From: Bradyrhizobium betae
GTDB lineage: Bacteria > Pseudomonadota > Alphaproteobacteria > Rhizobiales > Xanthobacteraceae
NCBI RefSeq assembly: GCF_008932115.1
Contig: NZ_CP044543.1
Span: forward strand, 4,160,501-4,224,500
Direction of reading: 5' to 3'
DNA: 64,000 nucleotides
Shown here: piece after piece, positions 29,709 through 39,149 of the stretch
Layout of the letters: each line of letters opens with the position of its first letter
How positions within the stretch are numbered: the first letter of the stretch is position 1
Translations under genes and position numbers: made by a program
Notes under the pieces: model-generated
What the model saw: the letters and a program-made list of their open reading frames with translations, nothing else
Told to the model about the DNA's origin: nothing
Databases searched by the model: none

Positions 29709-31211
29709 ATGGATAGATCGTTCGTCATTGCGCAGATCTCCGACCTGCATCTGGACGGGTCAGGCCGGCTGCTTGCGGCGATCGAGGCGCTCAGCGCCGA
29801 GATCGGCCAGAGGATGGCGGCCTTTGCCGATGCTCCCGATCGCATTCTGCTGATCACGGGCGATCTCGTGGACGACCCGACGCCGCGCGCGCTCGACGAA
29901 GCGCTCGCCGTCATCGCGTCCTTCCGGCAGACCGGCCTGTTCACCGACATCCAGGCGATTGCCGGCAATCATGACATCAAGCGCCCCAACCAGCGCGCTG
30001 GTCTCCACGACGCCTATGACTACCTGCATCTGCCGCGGACCTCGAAGAGCGTCTACTACCGCCAGGCCGGACTCGATCTTGTGCTGCTGGATTCCAACCG
30101 GGCGAGCCTCACGACGCTCGCGAGCGGCAATATCGACGAGAACATCTACCAGGCGATGGTTGCGGATTCCGCGCGGCTGAGCGTCGAGCTCGCAGGCAGC
30201 ATGGGTTCGGCCGGGCGTGCCGATTTTGCCGAGCCGGCCGAAAACCTGGTGCGCGTGCTCGCGCTGCACCATCATCCGTTGCCGCAGGCGACCGGAGAAG
30301 GAAAGCGGTTTCTCGGCGTGCCCGACGAGCCGCTGATGTATCTGGCCGCGCCCGCGACCTTCCTCGAAGCGGCAACCTCGCTCAACGTCAATCTGGTCCT
30401 GCACGGACACAGGCATGTCGAGGGATTGACCCGCTATTCGATCCCCGATCCGCGCGCGACATGGAGCAAGAGCGGTGAAGCGTTCTGGCGCACGATCTAT
30501 GTGCTGTCCTGTCCGTCCTCGACCGGGCAGGCCGGTGACGATGCCGGTTTCAATATCATCCATTTTGGCCCATCGTCTCATGCCGGCCGCACCGAGCATC
30601 GGTTCGCGATCACCCGCTACTCGCGGTCGCGCAACGATGGCGCCTTCAGGCCGCTCGATTCGAACCTGCCTGACGGCGTCATCAGGCTGCCGGCAGGGCG
30701 GGATTTTTCCCGTGATCCAGCCGTCCAGTCGGCGATCGAGATCGGCTCATGCACGACGCTGAAGCGAGATCAGGTCGCAACATTCGCCCGCCGGCTCCTG
30801 AGCCGCCGCGCCTTCTATGTCGACGCCGAGGTGGACTGGGCGAGCGCGCTCCACGTCTATCTTGTCACCTCGCAGGCCTGGGGTGATCTCGAGGGCAAGG
30901 CCGCGAGGTCCGCACGCAAGCACGACGTCGAGGCGCTTGCCACGGCGAAATTGATGCTGCACCGGTTGATCGAGCTCTCCGCCGACGTGCTCGGCATCGA
31001 TCGTGTTCAGCTCGACGAGCTTCGTACCAAGCGTCTGTTCAATCGCGACGATCTCCGGCGCGAATGGACGGGCGCGCCGCGCGCGGGAATCGACATCGCG
31101 GAGCAGCTGCGGCGAAGGCTGCAATTGCTGCGGGATCTGGACGGGCAGGTGAGGGCGATCGGCCCGGACCTCGGCCTTGGTGGCGACCCGCCGCCGCAGA
31201 CGCCGCCGTGA
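29709..31211 (+). CDS. Metallophosphoesterase with uncharacterised C-terminal region
   Basis: 500 residues. The N-terminal ~290 residues form a calcineurin-like phosphoesterase with the full metal-binding set: QISDLHLDG, LLITGDLVDD, IAGNHDIK, LALHHHPLP and LHGHRHVEG. The family cleaves phosphomono- or diesters with two metals. After about residue 290 comes a ~210-residue extension (from FAITRYSRSRNDGAF) with no motif I recognise. It contains a helical region (VEALATAKLMLHRLIELSAD). No signal peptide. It sits alone upstream of tadD on the same strand. The substrate is unknown. Confidence 0.85.
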   Translation: MDRSFVIAQISDLHLDGSGRLLAAIEALSAEIGQRMAAFADAPDRILLITGDLVDDPTPRALDEALAVIASFRQTGLFTDIQAIAGNHDIKRPNQRAGLHDAYDYLHLPRTSKSVYYRQAGLDLVLLDSNRASLTTLASGNIDENIYQAMVADSARLSVELAGSMGSAGRADFAEPAENLVRVLALHHHPLPQATGEGKRFLGVPDEPLMYLAAPATFLEAATSLNVNLVLHGHRHVEGLTRYSIPDPRATWSKSGEAFWRTIYVLSCPSSTGQAGDDAGFNIIHFGPSSHAGRTEHRFAITRYSRSRNDGAFRPLDSNLPDGVIRLPAGRDFSRDPAVQSAIEIGSCTTLKRDQVATFARRLLSRRAFYVDAEVDWASALHVYLVTSQAWGDLEGKAARSARKHDVEALATAKLMLHRLIELSADVLGIDRVQLDELRTKRLFNRDDLRREWTGAPRAGIDIAEQLRRRLQLLRDLDGQVRAIGPDLGLGGDPPPQTPP

Positions 31212-31230
31212 AGGAGCGGAAAATACTGCG

Positions 31231-31245
31231 TTAACCGGCCGTTAG
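31231..31245 (+). promoter_or_regulatory. CtrA-like box upstream of tadD
   Basis: TTAA-N7-TTAG, one mismatch from the CtrA consensus TTAA-N7-TTAA, 61 bases before the tadD start. Another TTAA follows 2 bases later. The same TTAA-N7-TTAG occurs upstream of the pilus N-terminal-domain gene at 42262. CtrA control of pilus genes is known in Caulobacter; here it is an inference. Confidence 0.35.
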
Positions 31246-31305
31246 GGTTAACAGTCTATTGCTGGCGCGTTCGGCTCGATCAATCGGCTCGAGAGTCAAA
31301 GCGTC

Positions 31306-32118
31306 ATGCGTCAACGGTTCAGTCTTGCCCGGCTTCTCGCGTCCACCTCGCTGGTCGCGGTAGTGGCCATGGGCCTCGGCGGCTGCACGGCCATGTCGAA
31401 ACTCTCCGATGTCACGGGCTCCGTCGGTCCGCGGGCGGAGGCCGCTCCGACCGATCCCGCGCGCGCCGTCGAAGCCTATGGCGAGCGCTATCGCGCCAAT
31501 CCCAAGGACGCCGACGCGGCGCTCGGTTACGGCCAGGCCTTGCGCGCCAACGGCCAGCGTGCCCAGGCAGCCGCCGTGCTCGAGCAGGCGACCATCGCCA
31601 ATCCCGGCAACAAGGCGCTGCTCGCCCAATACGGCCGCGCGCTCGCCGACAACGGCAATTTCCAGCAGGCCTTCGACGTGCTGTCGAAGGCCCACTCGCC
31701 CGACAATCCGGACTGGCGCCTGCTCTCGGTGCAAGGCACCGCGCTCGATCAGATGGGGCGTCACGAGGAGGCGCGTTCCTACTATGCGAGCGCGCTGAGA
31801 ATCGCACCGGGTGATCCCGGCGTGCTCTCCAATGTCGGCCTGTCCTACATGCTGTCGAAGGATCTGCCGAAGGCCGAGGAGGCGCTGCGGCAAGCCTACG
31901 CGTCGCCGCGCGCCAGCAGCCGGGTGCGGCAGAATCTCGGTCTCGTCGTCGGCCTCCAGGGCCGCTTCGCCGAAGCCGAGACCATCGTGAAGGCTGACCT
32001 GCCGCCGGATCAGGCCGCGGCCAATGTCGCCTACCTCAAGGACATGCTGAGCCGCAACGATGCCCCGCGCGGTGCGCCGAAGCGGACTCCAGTCGCCTCG
32101 CTCAGCCAGCCCGACTGA
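31306..32118 (+). CDS. tadD: TPR lipoprotein of the Tad pilus, TadD
   Basis: 270 residues. A lipoprotein signal peptide ends LGLGGC (Cys27), followed by TAMSKLSDVTGS. About five tetratricopeptide repeats span residues 55-245 (AVEAYGERYRANPKDADAALGYGQALRANGQ, PGNKALLAQYGRALADNGNF, VLSNVGLSYMLSKDLPKAEEAL). TadD-type lipoproteins assist secretin assembly for Flp pili. It converges on tadC, whose stop is 57 bases away, at the distal end of the tad cluster. Confidence 0.85.
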   Translation: MRQRFSLARLLASTSLVAVVAMGLGGCTAMSKLSDVTGSVGPRAEAAPTDPARAVEAYGERYRANPKDADAALGYGQALRANGQRAQAAAVLEQATIANPGNKALLAQYGRALADNGNFQQAFDVLSKAHSPDNPDWRLLSVQGTALDQMGRHEEARSYYASALRIAPGDPGVLSNVGLSYMLSKDLPKAEEALRQAYASPRASSRVRQNLGLVVGLQGRFAEAETIVKADLPPDQAAANVAYLKDMLSRNDAPRGAPKRTPVASLSQPD

Positions 32119-32175
32119 TCATCTGATCTTCCACGCTGGAAGCCGCCTGCGGACCGCGCGCGGTCCGCGCCTGCT

Positions 32176-33150
32176 TCAGTGCAGCTCGGAGATCTTGATA
32201 CCAGTCGGTCCGAGAATGACGACGAACAGCACCGGGAGGAAGAACAGGATCATCGGCACGGTCAGCTTCGGCGGCAGCGCGGCGGCCTTCTTCTCGGCTT
32301 CGTTCATGCGCATGTCGCGGTTTTCCTGCGCCATGACGCGCAGGGAATGGCCGAGCGGGGTGCCGTAACGTTCCGCCTGCTGGAGCGCAAGACAGACCGA
32401 CTTGACGCCCTCGAGCCCGGTTCGCCGCGCCAAATTCTCATAGGCGACCTTGCGATCCTGCAAATAGGACAGCTCGGCCGTGGTCAGGGTGAACTCCTCC
32501 GACAGCGCGATCGACTGGCCGACGATTTCAGTGGCGACTTTCCGGAACGCCATTTCGACCGACATGCCGGATTCGATACAGATCAGCAGCAGGTCGAGCG
32601 CGTCGGGAAAGGCGCGCTTGATCGAGAGCTGGCGCTTGGAGATCGCATTCCTGAGGAACAGCATCGGCGCCTGGAGGCCGAGATAGGCCGCGCCGACGCA
32701 GATGCCGATCTTGATCGGCATCGACTGCTCCATATGCGCGATCAGGAAGACGTAGACGACCGAGCCGACGAACAACACGATCGGGGCGACCATGCGGGCA
32801 AACAGGAAGGTGATATAGGGCGCATGGCCGCGGTAGCCCGCCATGATGAGCTTGTCCCGCGCAGCCTCCTGCGCGAGCCATTTGGTCAGGTTGAAATCCT
32901 CGACGACCCTCGAGACGAGCTGCTTCGGCGTCTGGCGCAGCGTGACCTTCTCGTTCTTGTTGAGGCGCTCGCGCTCGCGCTGCCGGATTCGCTCACGCTC
33001 GCTCGCCACCGCCTTCATGCGCTTCGAAAGACCTTCGCCGGCGAACAGCGGCATCACCAGCGTATAGACGGTCGCGCTGGCGGCGATGGCCGCCAGCAGC
33101 ATGGTCATGAAGTGGACGTCGTGCAGCTTCGTGACGAGGAGATCGACCAT
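32176..33150 (-). CDS. tadC: Type II secretion F-family protein TadC
   Basis: 324 residues. Inner-membrane platform protein of the Flp pilus machine. It has an N-terminal membrane helix (FMTMLLAAIAASATVYTLVM), a central GspF-type helical domain (FPDALDLLLICIESGMSVEMAFRKVA, TAELSYLQDRKVAYENLARRTG) and C-terminal helices ending PVLFVVILGPTGIKI. Members of this family come in TadB/TadC pairs; tadB is 9 bases upstream. It is the last gene of the minus-strand tad run. Confidence 0.93.
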   Translation of the reverse strand: MVDLLVTKLHDVHFMTMLLAAIAASATVYTLVMPLFAGEGLSKRMKAVASERERIRQRERERLNKNEKVTLRQTPKQLVSRVVEDFNLTKWLAQEAARDKLIMAGYRGHAPYITFLFARMVAPIVLFVGSVVYVFLIAHMEQSMPIKIGICVGAAYLGLQAPMLFLRNAISKRQLSIKRAFPDALDLLLICIESGMSVEMAFRKVATEIVGQSIALSEEFTLTTAELSYLQDRKVAYENLARRTGLEGVKSVCLALQQAERYGTPLGHSLRVMAQENRDMRMNEAEKKAAALPPKLTVPMILFFLPVLFVVILGPTGIKISELH

Positions 33151-33159
33151 ACGGCACCA

Positions 33160-34137
33160 TCAGAAATCGAAATTGATCATCTTCTTCATCACCAGGATGC
33201 CGATCGACATCCAGACGACGCAGGCGACCAGCATCAGCTGGCCGGTGGGATGAGTCCACAGCAGCGAGATATATTGCGGCGTCGAGAGATAGACGAGGAA
33301 CATGACGATCGGCGGCAGCGAGCCGATGATGCCGGCCGAGGCCTTGGCCTCCATCGACATCGCCTGGATCTTCTCTTTCATCTTCTTGCGGTCGCGCAGC
33401 ACCTTGGAGAGGTTGCCGAGCGCTTCGGAGAGATTGCCGCCCGACTTCTGCTGAATCGATACAACGATGCCGAAGAAATTGGCTTCCGGCAGCGGCATGC
33501 GATCATAGAGCCGCGTGCAGGCCTCGCCGAGCGGCATGCCGATCGCCTGCGTCTCGATAATCTGGAGGAACTCGCTGCGCAGCGGCTCCGGCGCGTCGGC
33601 CGCGACGACTTTGATCGATTCGAACAGCGGCAAGCCGGCCTTGATGCCGCGGACGATGACGTCGACCGCATCTGGCAGCGCCTTCAGGAATTTCGCTTCG
33701 CGCCGATTCTTCAGATAACCCAGCGCCCAGCGCGGCAAGCCGAAGCCGCCGGCGAAGGCGAGGCCGGCGGCACCGAGCATGCCGCCTCCGCCGAACAGAA
33801 CGCCGGCGAAAAACACACCCGCCACGACAGCGGACACGATCCAGAATTTCTGCGGTGTCCAGTCGAGGCCTGCCTGTGACAGGCGGACGCTGAGCGGTAC
33901 GCTCTTCTCCTGCTGGCGCCGCGCCTCGAGATCCTTGAGCGAGGTCTCGACCTGTTCGCGGCGCGATCGCTGGCTCTTTTCAGCTTGCTTGACCGCAGGC
34001 GCCTCTGCACGCGCGATCGACGCGCGGCGGCCTTCCGCCTTCCGTTCACCGGACAGGAGCGGATAGAGGAACACCCAGGCGATGCCGCCGACGGCGGCGG
34101 TGGCGAGGAAGGCGAGGGCGAGGACCTGGATGTTCAT
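33160..34137 (-). CDS. tadB: Type II secretion F-family protein TadB
   Basis: 325 residues from ATG 34137 (MNIQVLALAFLATAAVGG); the frame runs further upstream without a likely start. Two-domain GspF-like platform protein: an N-terminal helix, a basic cytoplasmic linker (KQAEKSQRSRREQVETSLKDLEA), paired helices at ~100-145, and the core LPDAVDVIVRGIKAGLPLFESIKVVA ... KSGGNLSEALGNLSKVLRDRKKMKEK. Gap of 16 bases from tadA(cpaF) and 9 bases to tadC, consistent with one operon. Confidence 0.93.
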   Translation of the reverse strand: MNIQVLALAFLATAAVGGIAWVFLYPLLSGERKAEGRRASIARAEAPAVKQAEKSQRSRREQVETSLKDLEARRQQEKSVPLSVRLSQAGLDWTPQKFWIVSAVVAGVFFAGVLFGGGGMLGAAGLAFAGGFGLPRWALGYLKNRREAKFLKALPDAVDVIVRGIKAGLPLFESIKVVAADAPEPLRSEFLQIIETQAIGMPLGEACTRLYDRMPLPEANFFGIVVSIQQKSGGNLSEALGNLSKVLRDRKKMKEKIQAMSMEAKASAGIIGSLPPIVMFLVYLSTPQYISLLWTHPTGQLMLVACVVWMSIGILVMKKMINFDF

Positions 34138-34153
34138 GACTGCGCCGATCTCA

Positions 34154-35617
34154 TCATGTCTTCGGCGCGACTTCCGCCGCGTCGAGCGCAGCGGCAAGGC
34201 GTTTCTCGTCGCCGTAATAGCGCGCGCGCTCCCAGAACTTCGGGCGGCCGATGCCGGTCGAGCGATGCCGGCCGATGATCTTGCCGTTGGCGTCCTCGCC
34301 GACCATGTCGTAGAGGAAGATGTCCTGGGTGATGATGGTATCGCCTTCCATGCCCATCACCTCGGTGATGTGGGTGATGCGGCGCGAGCCGTCGCGCAAG
34401 CGCGCCGCCTGCACGATGACGTCGATCGAGGCGCAGATCATCTCGCGAATGGTGCGTGACGGCAGCGAGAAGCCGCCCATCGTGATCATGGATTCGCAGC
34501 GCGAAAGGGCTTCGCGCGGATTATTGGCGTGCAGCGTGCCCATCGAGCCGTCATGGCCGGTGTTCATGGCCTGGAGCAGGTCGAACGCCTCGGGTCCGCG
34601 GACCTCGCCGACGATGATGCGTTCGGGGCGCATACGCAGGCAGTTGCGCACCAGCTCGCGCATGGTGACCTGCCCCTCACCCTCGATGTTGGGCGGTCGG
34701 GTTTCCAGTCGCACCACGTGGGGCTGCTGGAGCTGGAGCTCGGCGGCGTCCTCGCATGTGATGACGCGTTCGTCGTGCTCGATATAGTTGGTCAGGCAGT
34801 TGAGCAGCGTGGTCTTGCCCGAGCCGGTACCGCCGGATATCAACACGTTGCAGCGGACGCGGCCGATGATCTGGAGGATCTCGGCGCCCTCCGGCGAGAT
34901 CGCGCCGAACTTGACCAGCTGATCGAGCGTCAGCTTGTCCTTCTTGAATTTTCGGATGGTGAGCGTGGGCCCGTCAATCGACAGCGGCGGCACGATGGCG
35001 TTGACGCGGGAGCCGTCGGCGAGACGCGCGTCGCAGATCGGCGAGGATTCGTCGACGCGCCGGCCGACCTGGCTGACGATGCGCTGGCAGATGTTGAGGA
35101 GCTGCTGGTTGTCGCGAAAGCGGATGCCGGTCTTCTGGATCTTGCCGTTGACTTCGATGAAGACCGTGTTGGCGCCGTTGACCATGATATCGGCGATGTC
35201 GTCGCGCGACAGCAGCGGCTCGAGCGGACCGTAACCCAGCACGTCGTTGCAGATGTCGTCGAGCAGCTCTTCCTGCTCGGCGATCGACATCACGATGTTC
35301 TTGATCGCGATGATCTCGTTGACGATGTCGCGGATTTCCTCGCGCGCGGATTCAGAGTCCAGCTTGGCGAGCTGGGCAAGGTCGATGGCCTCGATCAGCG
35401 CGCCGAAGATGGTTGCCTTGACCTCGTAGTAATTGTCCGAGCGGCGGGACTCCATGGATGGCGCCGGCTTCGCCGGGGCGAGCGGCGGCGAGGCGATGGC
35501 CGGCGGGGGCGGCGCGCGCGACACCGCGGGCGCCGGAGCCTGGACAGGCTCTGGCGACACGGCGCCGGGCTTGGGAGCCCGAGTATCGGTGTCTGTTCCG
35601 CTACGCTTACCGAACAC
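34154..35617 (-). CDS. cpaF: Tad pilus assembly ATPase CpaF/TadA
   Basis: 487 residues. Secretion ATPase that powers pilin polymerisation. A disordered Pro/Ala-rich N-terminus (~60 residues) precedes the helical and catalytic domains. Visible motifs: [16 protein letters not shown] (Walker A), the Asp box [49 protein letters not shown] (Walker B and His box) and [16 protein letters not shown]. Full-length and intact. It lies 21 bases downstream of cpaE. Confidence 0.97.
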   Translation of the reverse strand: MFGKRSGTDTDTRAPKPGAVSPEPVQAPAPAVSRAPPPPAIASPPLAPAKPAPSMESRRSDNYYEVKATIFGALIEAIDLAQLAKLDSESAREEIRDIVNEIIAIKNIVMSIAEQEELLDDICNDVLGYGPLEPLLSRDDIADIMVNGANTVFIEVNGKIQKTGIRFRDNQQLLNICQRIVSQVGRRVDESSPICDARLADGSRVNAIVPPLSIDGPTLTIRKFKKDKLTLDQLVKFGAISPEGAEILQIIGRVRCNVLISGGTGSGKTTLLNCLTNYIEHDERVITCEDAAELQLQQPHVVRLETRPPNIEGEGQVTMRELVRNCLRMRPERIIVGEVRGPEAFDLLQAMNTGHDGSMGTLHANNPREALSRCESMITMGGFSLPSRTIREMICASIDVIVQAARLRDGSRRITHITEVMGMEGDTIITQDIFLYDMVGEDANGKIIGRHRSTGIGRPKFWERARYYGDEKRLAAALDAAEVAPKT

Positions 35618-35638
35618 TTAACAACTCCATGCGGCGGC

Positions 35639-36904
35639 TTATTTTCCCCGCAACTTGTCAATCAGGGGTGAAAGCAGGGACGACTTTTGCTTCTTCGTCT
35701 CGCTGCGGCCGGTCAGGCGCTGGGCGATCTGAAGGAACATCTCGATCGATTTGTGGTTGGCCGAGATCTCCGCGATCATCTGGCCGTTGTTGGCGGCCGA
35801 GCCGAATATCTGCGGCTCGAACGGGATCGAGACGACCGGCTGGCTCTCGATCGCCTTGGCAAACTCCGCGGCGGCGATTTCGGGCCGTTTCGGGACGCCG
35901 ACCTGGTTCAGGCAGTAGAGCGGCGGCCGGTCGTTGGGCCGAGAGGCCTTCAGGAGGTCGAACAGGTTCTTGGTGTTGCGCAAATTGGCGAGGTCGGGCG
36001 CCGCCACGATCAGGATGTCGTCCGCCCCGATCAGGGCGCGCTTGGTCCAGCCCGACCATTGGTGCGGAACATCGAGCACGATGCAGGGCATGGTGGAGCG
36101 CAACGTGTCGAACACGGCGTCGAAGGCGTCGGTGCCGAAATCATACACCCGGTCGAGCGTCGCGGGCGCCGCCAACAGGCTGAGATGATCGGTGCATTTC
36201 GACAGCAGGCGGTCGATGAAGGCGGTATCGACCCGATCCGGCGAGAACACGGCGTCCGCAATACCTTGCGGCGGGTCCTGGTTGTAGTCGAGCCCGGCGG
36301 TGCCGAAGGCAAGGTCGAGATCGGCAACGACCGCGTCCATCGCGAGATCGCGCGCGATCGCCCAGGCGACGTTGTGGGAGATGGTGGACGCGCCGACGCC
36401 GCCCTTGGCGCCGACCACTGCGATGATACGGCCGACTGCCTTGGCTTCCGGCGCGGAGAACAGGTTGCAGATCGAGCGCACCACGTCGATCGCGCCGACC
36501 GGCGCGAGCACATAGTCGCTGACGCCGCGGCGCACCAGCTCGCGATAGAGCGTGACGTCGTTGATGCGGCCGATCACGACTACGCGGGTGCCGGCGTCGC
36601 AGACCGTGGCGAGATGGTCGAGCCCGCTCAAGAGGTCGTTGCGGCCATCGCTCTCGAGCACGATCACGTTCGGCGTGGGAGCCGAGCGGTAGGCTTCGAT
36701 CGCGGCCGCCATGCCGCCCATCTGGATCTTCAGATGGGCCTTGCCGAGGCGGCGGTCCTCGCCGGCCGACTGCACTGCGGCTGCTGTCTCCACGGTCTCG
36801 CAGAACGCCTGGACCGACACGCGCGGCGCGGGCGCAATATGTTCCTCGACCGGGGGAGGCGCATCCGGCTGCTCTTCTTGAGTCTGGCGAGCGTAGCTGA
36901 TCAT
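35639..36904 (-). CDS. cpaE: Tad pilus localisation protein CpaE/TadZ
   Basis: 421 residues. The N-terminal ~150 residues form an atypical receiver-like domain (VIVLESDGRNDLLSGLDHLA), then a MinD/ParA-like ATPase domain starting IIAVVGAKGGVGASTISHNVAWA. The P-loop reads KGGVGAST, lacking the usual lysine after the second Gly, as is common in TadZ/CpaE. Walker B-like segment is VVADLDLAFGTAGLDY. It positions the pilus machinery at the pole. Its ATG overlaps the cpaD stop by 4 bases. Confidence 0.93.
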   Translation of the reverse strand: MISYARQTQEEQPDAPPPVEEHIAPAPRVSVQAFCETVETAAAVQSAGEDRRLGKAHLKIQMGGMAAAIEAYRSAPTPNVIVLESDGRNDLLSGLDHLATVCDAGTRVVVIGRINDVTLYRELVRRGVSDYVLAPVGAIDVVRSICNLFSAPEAKAVGRIIAVVGAKGGVGASTISHNVAWAIARDLAMDAVVADLDLAFGTAGLDYNQDPPQGIADAVFSPDRVDTAFIDRLLSKCTDHLSLLAAPATLDRVYDFGTDAFDAVFDTLRSTMPCIVLDVPHQWSGWTKRALIGADDILIVAAPDLANLRNTKNLFDLLKASRPNDRPPLYCLNQVGVPKRPEIAAAEFAKAIESQPVVSIPFEPQIFGSAANNGQMIAEISANHKSIEMFLQIAQRLTGRSETKKQKSSLLSPLIDKLRGK

Positions 36905-37635
36905 TTGCCGGTATCGCTGAGTTTGGCCTTGTCGGCTTCAGGATAGGTGGTCGCTGTCGTCACTCCCCTGCGATACTTCTCGAAGGCCGTGGTGCGACGC
37001 GCCGTGTAGGACGGCGTTTCGGGCCGCGGCTGCTCGAGGTCCGACGGATTGTCGACCATCGCAGCGAGGTTGCGCTGCGAGGCGCAGCCGTAATTGTAGT
37101 AGTCCTTGTTCTCGAACCAGCTCTTGTTCTTCATCGAGGGGCCGATGTCCTCCGGCCAAAGTCCACAGGGACCCGCGACCGCGGCGATCCTGGAATAGGT
37201 GAGCCGGATCGGTGGCAGGAAACGCTTGTCTTCCGGCTGGTAGGGGCGAACGCTGACTCCGCGCGGTGGAACACCTGCCGCCGCCAGCATCGCCTGGATT
37301 TCGCGCATCGTGTCTGCGACCGGACGCGCGTTGGGCGTGCCGGATGGTGCGTCGATACGGATGGCGCCGGTACCCTCGTGCAGCCAGGCCGATGCGACGC
37401 CCATCACGTCGGCGCGCTGGGCCGCGGTCAGCCCGCCGCGGGCGTGGCCGACGAAGACGACGATCGAGCGGTTCTGTTCCTCGATCGCGATCGGGTGACG
37501 TTGCTTGTAGTCGTCGGGAATCGAGGCGGTGGTCACTTCGTCGTGCTGGCAGCCGCCGAGTGCAAGCGCGATACCGACAAGCACGCCACCGAAGCCGATG
37601 GCGCGTTTGCGAATCTGGGGTGGTCTTGTGATCAT
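36901..37635 (-). CDS. cpaD: Pilus assembly lipoprotein CpaD
   Basis: 244 residues from ATG 37635, which has a GGGGA element 9-10 bases upstream. An alternative ATG at 37656 overlaps the cpaC stop. A lipobox (ALALGGC, Cys29) makes it a periplasmic lipoprotein. The body has the CpaD pattern: QRHPIAIEEQNRSIVVFVG, LTAAQRADVMGVASAW, AAAGVPPRGVSVRPYQ, and FGCASQRN-type segment YNYGCASQRNLAAMVDNPSD near residue 190. It probably stabilises the secretin. Start choice is uncertain; identity is firm. Confidence 0.92.
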   Translation of the reverse strand: MITRPPQIRKRAIGFGGVLVGIALALGGCQHDEVTTASIPDDYKQRHPIAIEEQNRSIVVFVGHARGGLTAAQRADVMGVASAWLHEGTGAIRIDAPSGTPNARPVADTMREIQAMLAAAGVPPRGVSVRPYQPEDKRFLPPIRLTYSRIAAVAGPCGLWPEDIGPSMKNKSWFENKDYYNYGCASQRNLAAMVDNPSDLEQPRPETPSYTARRTTAFEKYRRGVTTATTYPEADKAKLSDTGK

Positions 37636-37655
37636 AACTGGGTCCCCGTTCCGCA

Positions 37656-39149
37656 TCAGTCGGTGATGAAGCCGTATGTGCCGCGGTAGTTCTTGGCCGG
37701 CTCGGTTTTGCCGGGCACGCCGTAGATGCGGTTGATATTGCCGATCAGCTCGGCCTGCGGATCCGCAGGCGCGGCGAAGCCGTCATCCGGCCGCGACAGG
37801 TCCTTCGGCGCGACCGCGCGAACGACATAGGGCGTCACGATCACGACCAGCTCGGTGCTGTTGTTGACGAAGTCGCGGCTGCGGAACAGCGTGCCGAGGA
37901 TCGGAAGCTGCATCAGTCCCGGCAATCCGCTGACCGCCTGCTTGGTCTGCTGCTGGATCAGGCCGGCCATCGCCATCGCGCCGCCGGAGGGAATTTCCAG
38001 CGAGGTCTCCGCGCGCCGGGTCTTGATCGAGGGCACCGTCAGCGAGTTCACCGACGTCGAGGTCACGGCCTGAGACAGCGTGATCGCATTCTCGTTCGAC
38101 AGCTCCGAGACCTCGGTCATCACGCGCAGGCTGATCTTGCCCTCGCTCAGCACCACGGGGGTGAAATTGAGCGAGATACCGAACTTCTTGAAGCTGATCT
38201 GGGTGGTACAGACATGCGTAGTGGGATCGCACGAATAGCCCGCCGGGACCGGGAATTCACCGCCGGCGAGGAATGTCGCTGACTCGCCCGAGATCGCGGT
38301 CAGGTTCGGCTCGGCCAGCGTCCGGATCACGCCTGCCGTTTCCATCGCGCGCAGGGTCGCCTGCACCGACGGTGTCGCGCCGAATTTCGTGGTCAGTGCG
38401 TTACCATCCACCAGGTTCTTGCCGAGAGCCGTGAAGGGGTTCGAGTTGGAGAAACTCACCACCGACGTGCCGTAGTTCAGGTTCGCGGTGAGGTCGATGC
38501 CGAGCTGCTTGACCACGGTGCGCGCAACCTCGGCGACCGTTACCTTCAGCATGACCTGGTCGCGGCCGCGGACCACGATCGAATTCACCACCTTGTCGAT
38601 GCCGCCGGTAAGGCGCACGGCGAGATCGTTGGCCTGCTGTGCTTCCAGCGGATTCGCCGCCGTGCCGGTCAGGACGACGCCGTCGCCGAGCCCGTCGATC
38701 TGGATGTCGGAGTTGGGCAGGACCTGCTTCAGCGCGGCCCGAAGGCCATTGAGGTCGCGCTTGACCGCGATGTCATAGGCCGCGATCTGCTGGCCGGCGG
38801 AGTCGAAGAACACGATGTTGGTCTGACCGACCGAGGCGCCGATGATGTAGGCGCGCTGCGATGACCGCACCACCGCATTGGCGATCTTTGGATCGGCGAC
38901 AAGCACGTCCTTGATGTCGCGCGGCAGGTCGATCACGATCGACTTGCCGACGCCGAGCGAGAGGAAGCGTGCGTTCATCTGGCCGTCGGCGGCTGCGACC
39001 TGCGCAACGGGCCGGTAGTCGGCGGCGACCACGGGCGTGAGCACCGGGTTGAGCGTCAGTGCGAAGACGGCCGAAAACGACAGGGCGCGGACCACAGAGG
39101 TCCGCATCGTTGCCAGATCTGCCCCGCATTTCATATCGACAGTCCTCAT
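37656..39149 (-). CDS. cpaC: Tad pilus outer-membrane secretin CpaC/RcpA
   Basis: 497 residues; ATG 39149 overlaps the cpaB stop (ATGA). Signal peptide cleaved near VVAADYRPV. The N-terminal pilus domain (LSLGVGKSIVIDLPRDIKDVLVADPKIANAVVRSSQRAYIIG) is followed by a BON-like segment (DIQIDGLGDGVVLTGTAANPLEAQQA) and the secretin domain (VMLKVTVAEVARTVVKQLGI, LAEPNLTAISGESATFLAGGEFPV, VPSIKTRRAETSLEIPSGGAMAMAGLI, LVVIVTPYVV). It forms the outer-membrane pore for the Flp pilus. Confidence 0.96.
   Translation of the reverse strand: MRTVDMKCGADLATMRTSVVRALSFSAVFALTLNPVLTPVVAADYRPVAQVAAADGQMNARFLSLGVGKSIVIDLPRDIKDVLVADPKIANAVVRSSQRAYIIGASVGQTNIVFFDSAGQQIAAYDIAVKRDLNGLRAALKQVLPNSDIQIDGLGDGVVLTGTAANPLEAQQANDLAVRLTGGIDKVVNSIVVRGRDQVMLKVTVAEVARTVVKQLGIDLTANLNYGTSVVSFSNSNPFTALGKNLVDGNALTTKFGATPSVQATLRAMETAGVIRTLAEPNLTAISGESATFLAGGEFPVPAGYSCDPTTHVCTTQISFKKFGISLNFTPVVLSEGKISLRVMTEVSELSNENAITLSQAVTSTSVNSLTVPSIKTRRAETSLEIPSGGAMAMAGLIQQQTKQAVSGLPGLMQLPILGTLFRSRDFVNNSTELVVIVTPYVVRAVAPKDLSRPDDGFAAPADPQAELIGNINRIYGVPGKTEPAKNYRGTYGFITD

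Noticed and set aside
32179..33879. 566-codon plus-strand frame over tadC/tadB
   Set aside because: Same GC-bias artefact; tadB and tadC are complete on the other strand.
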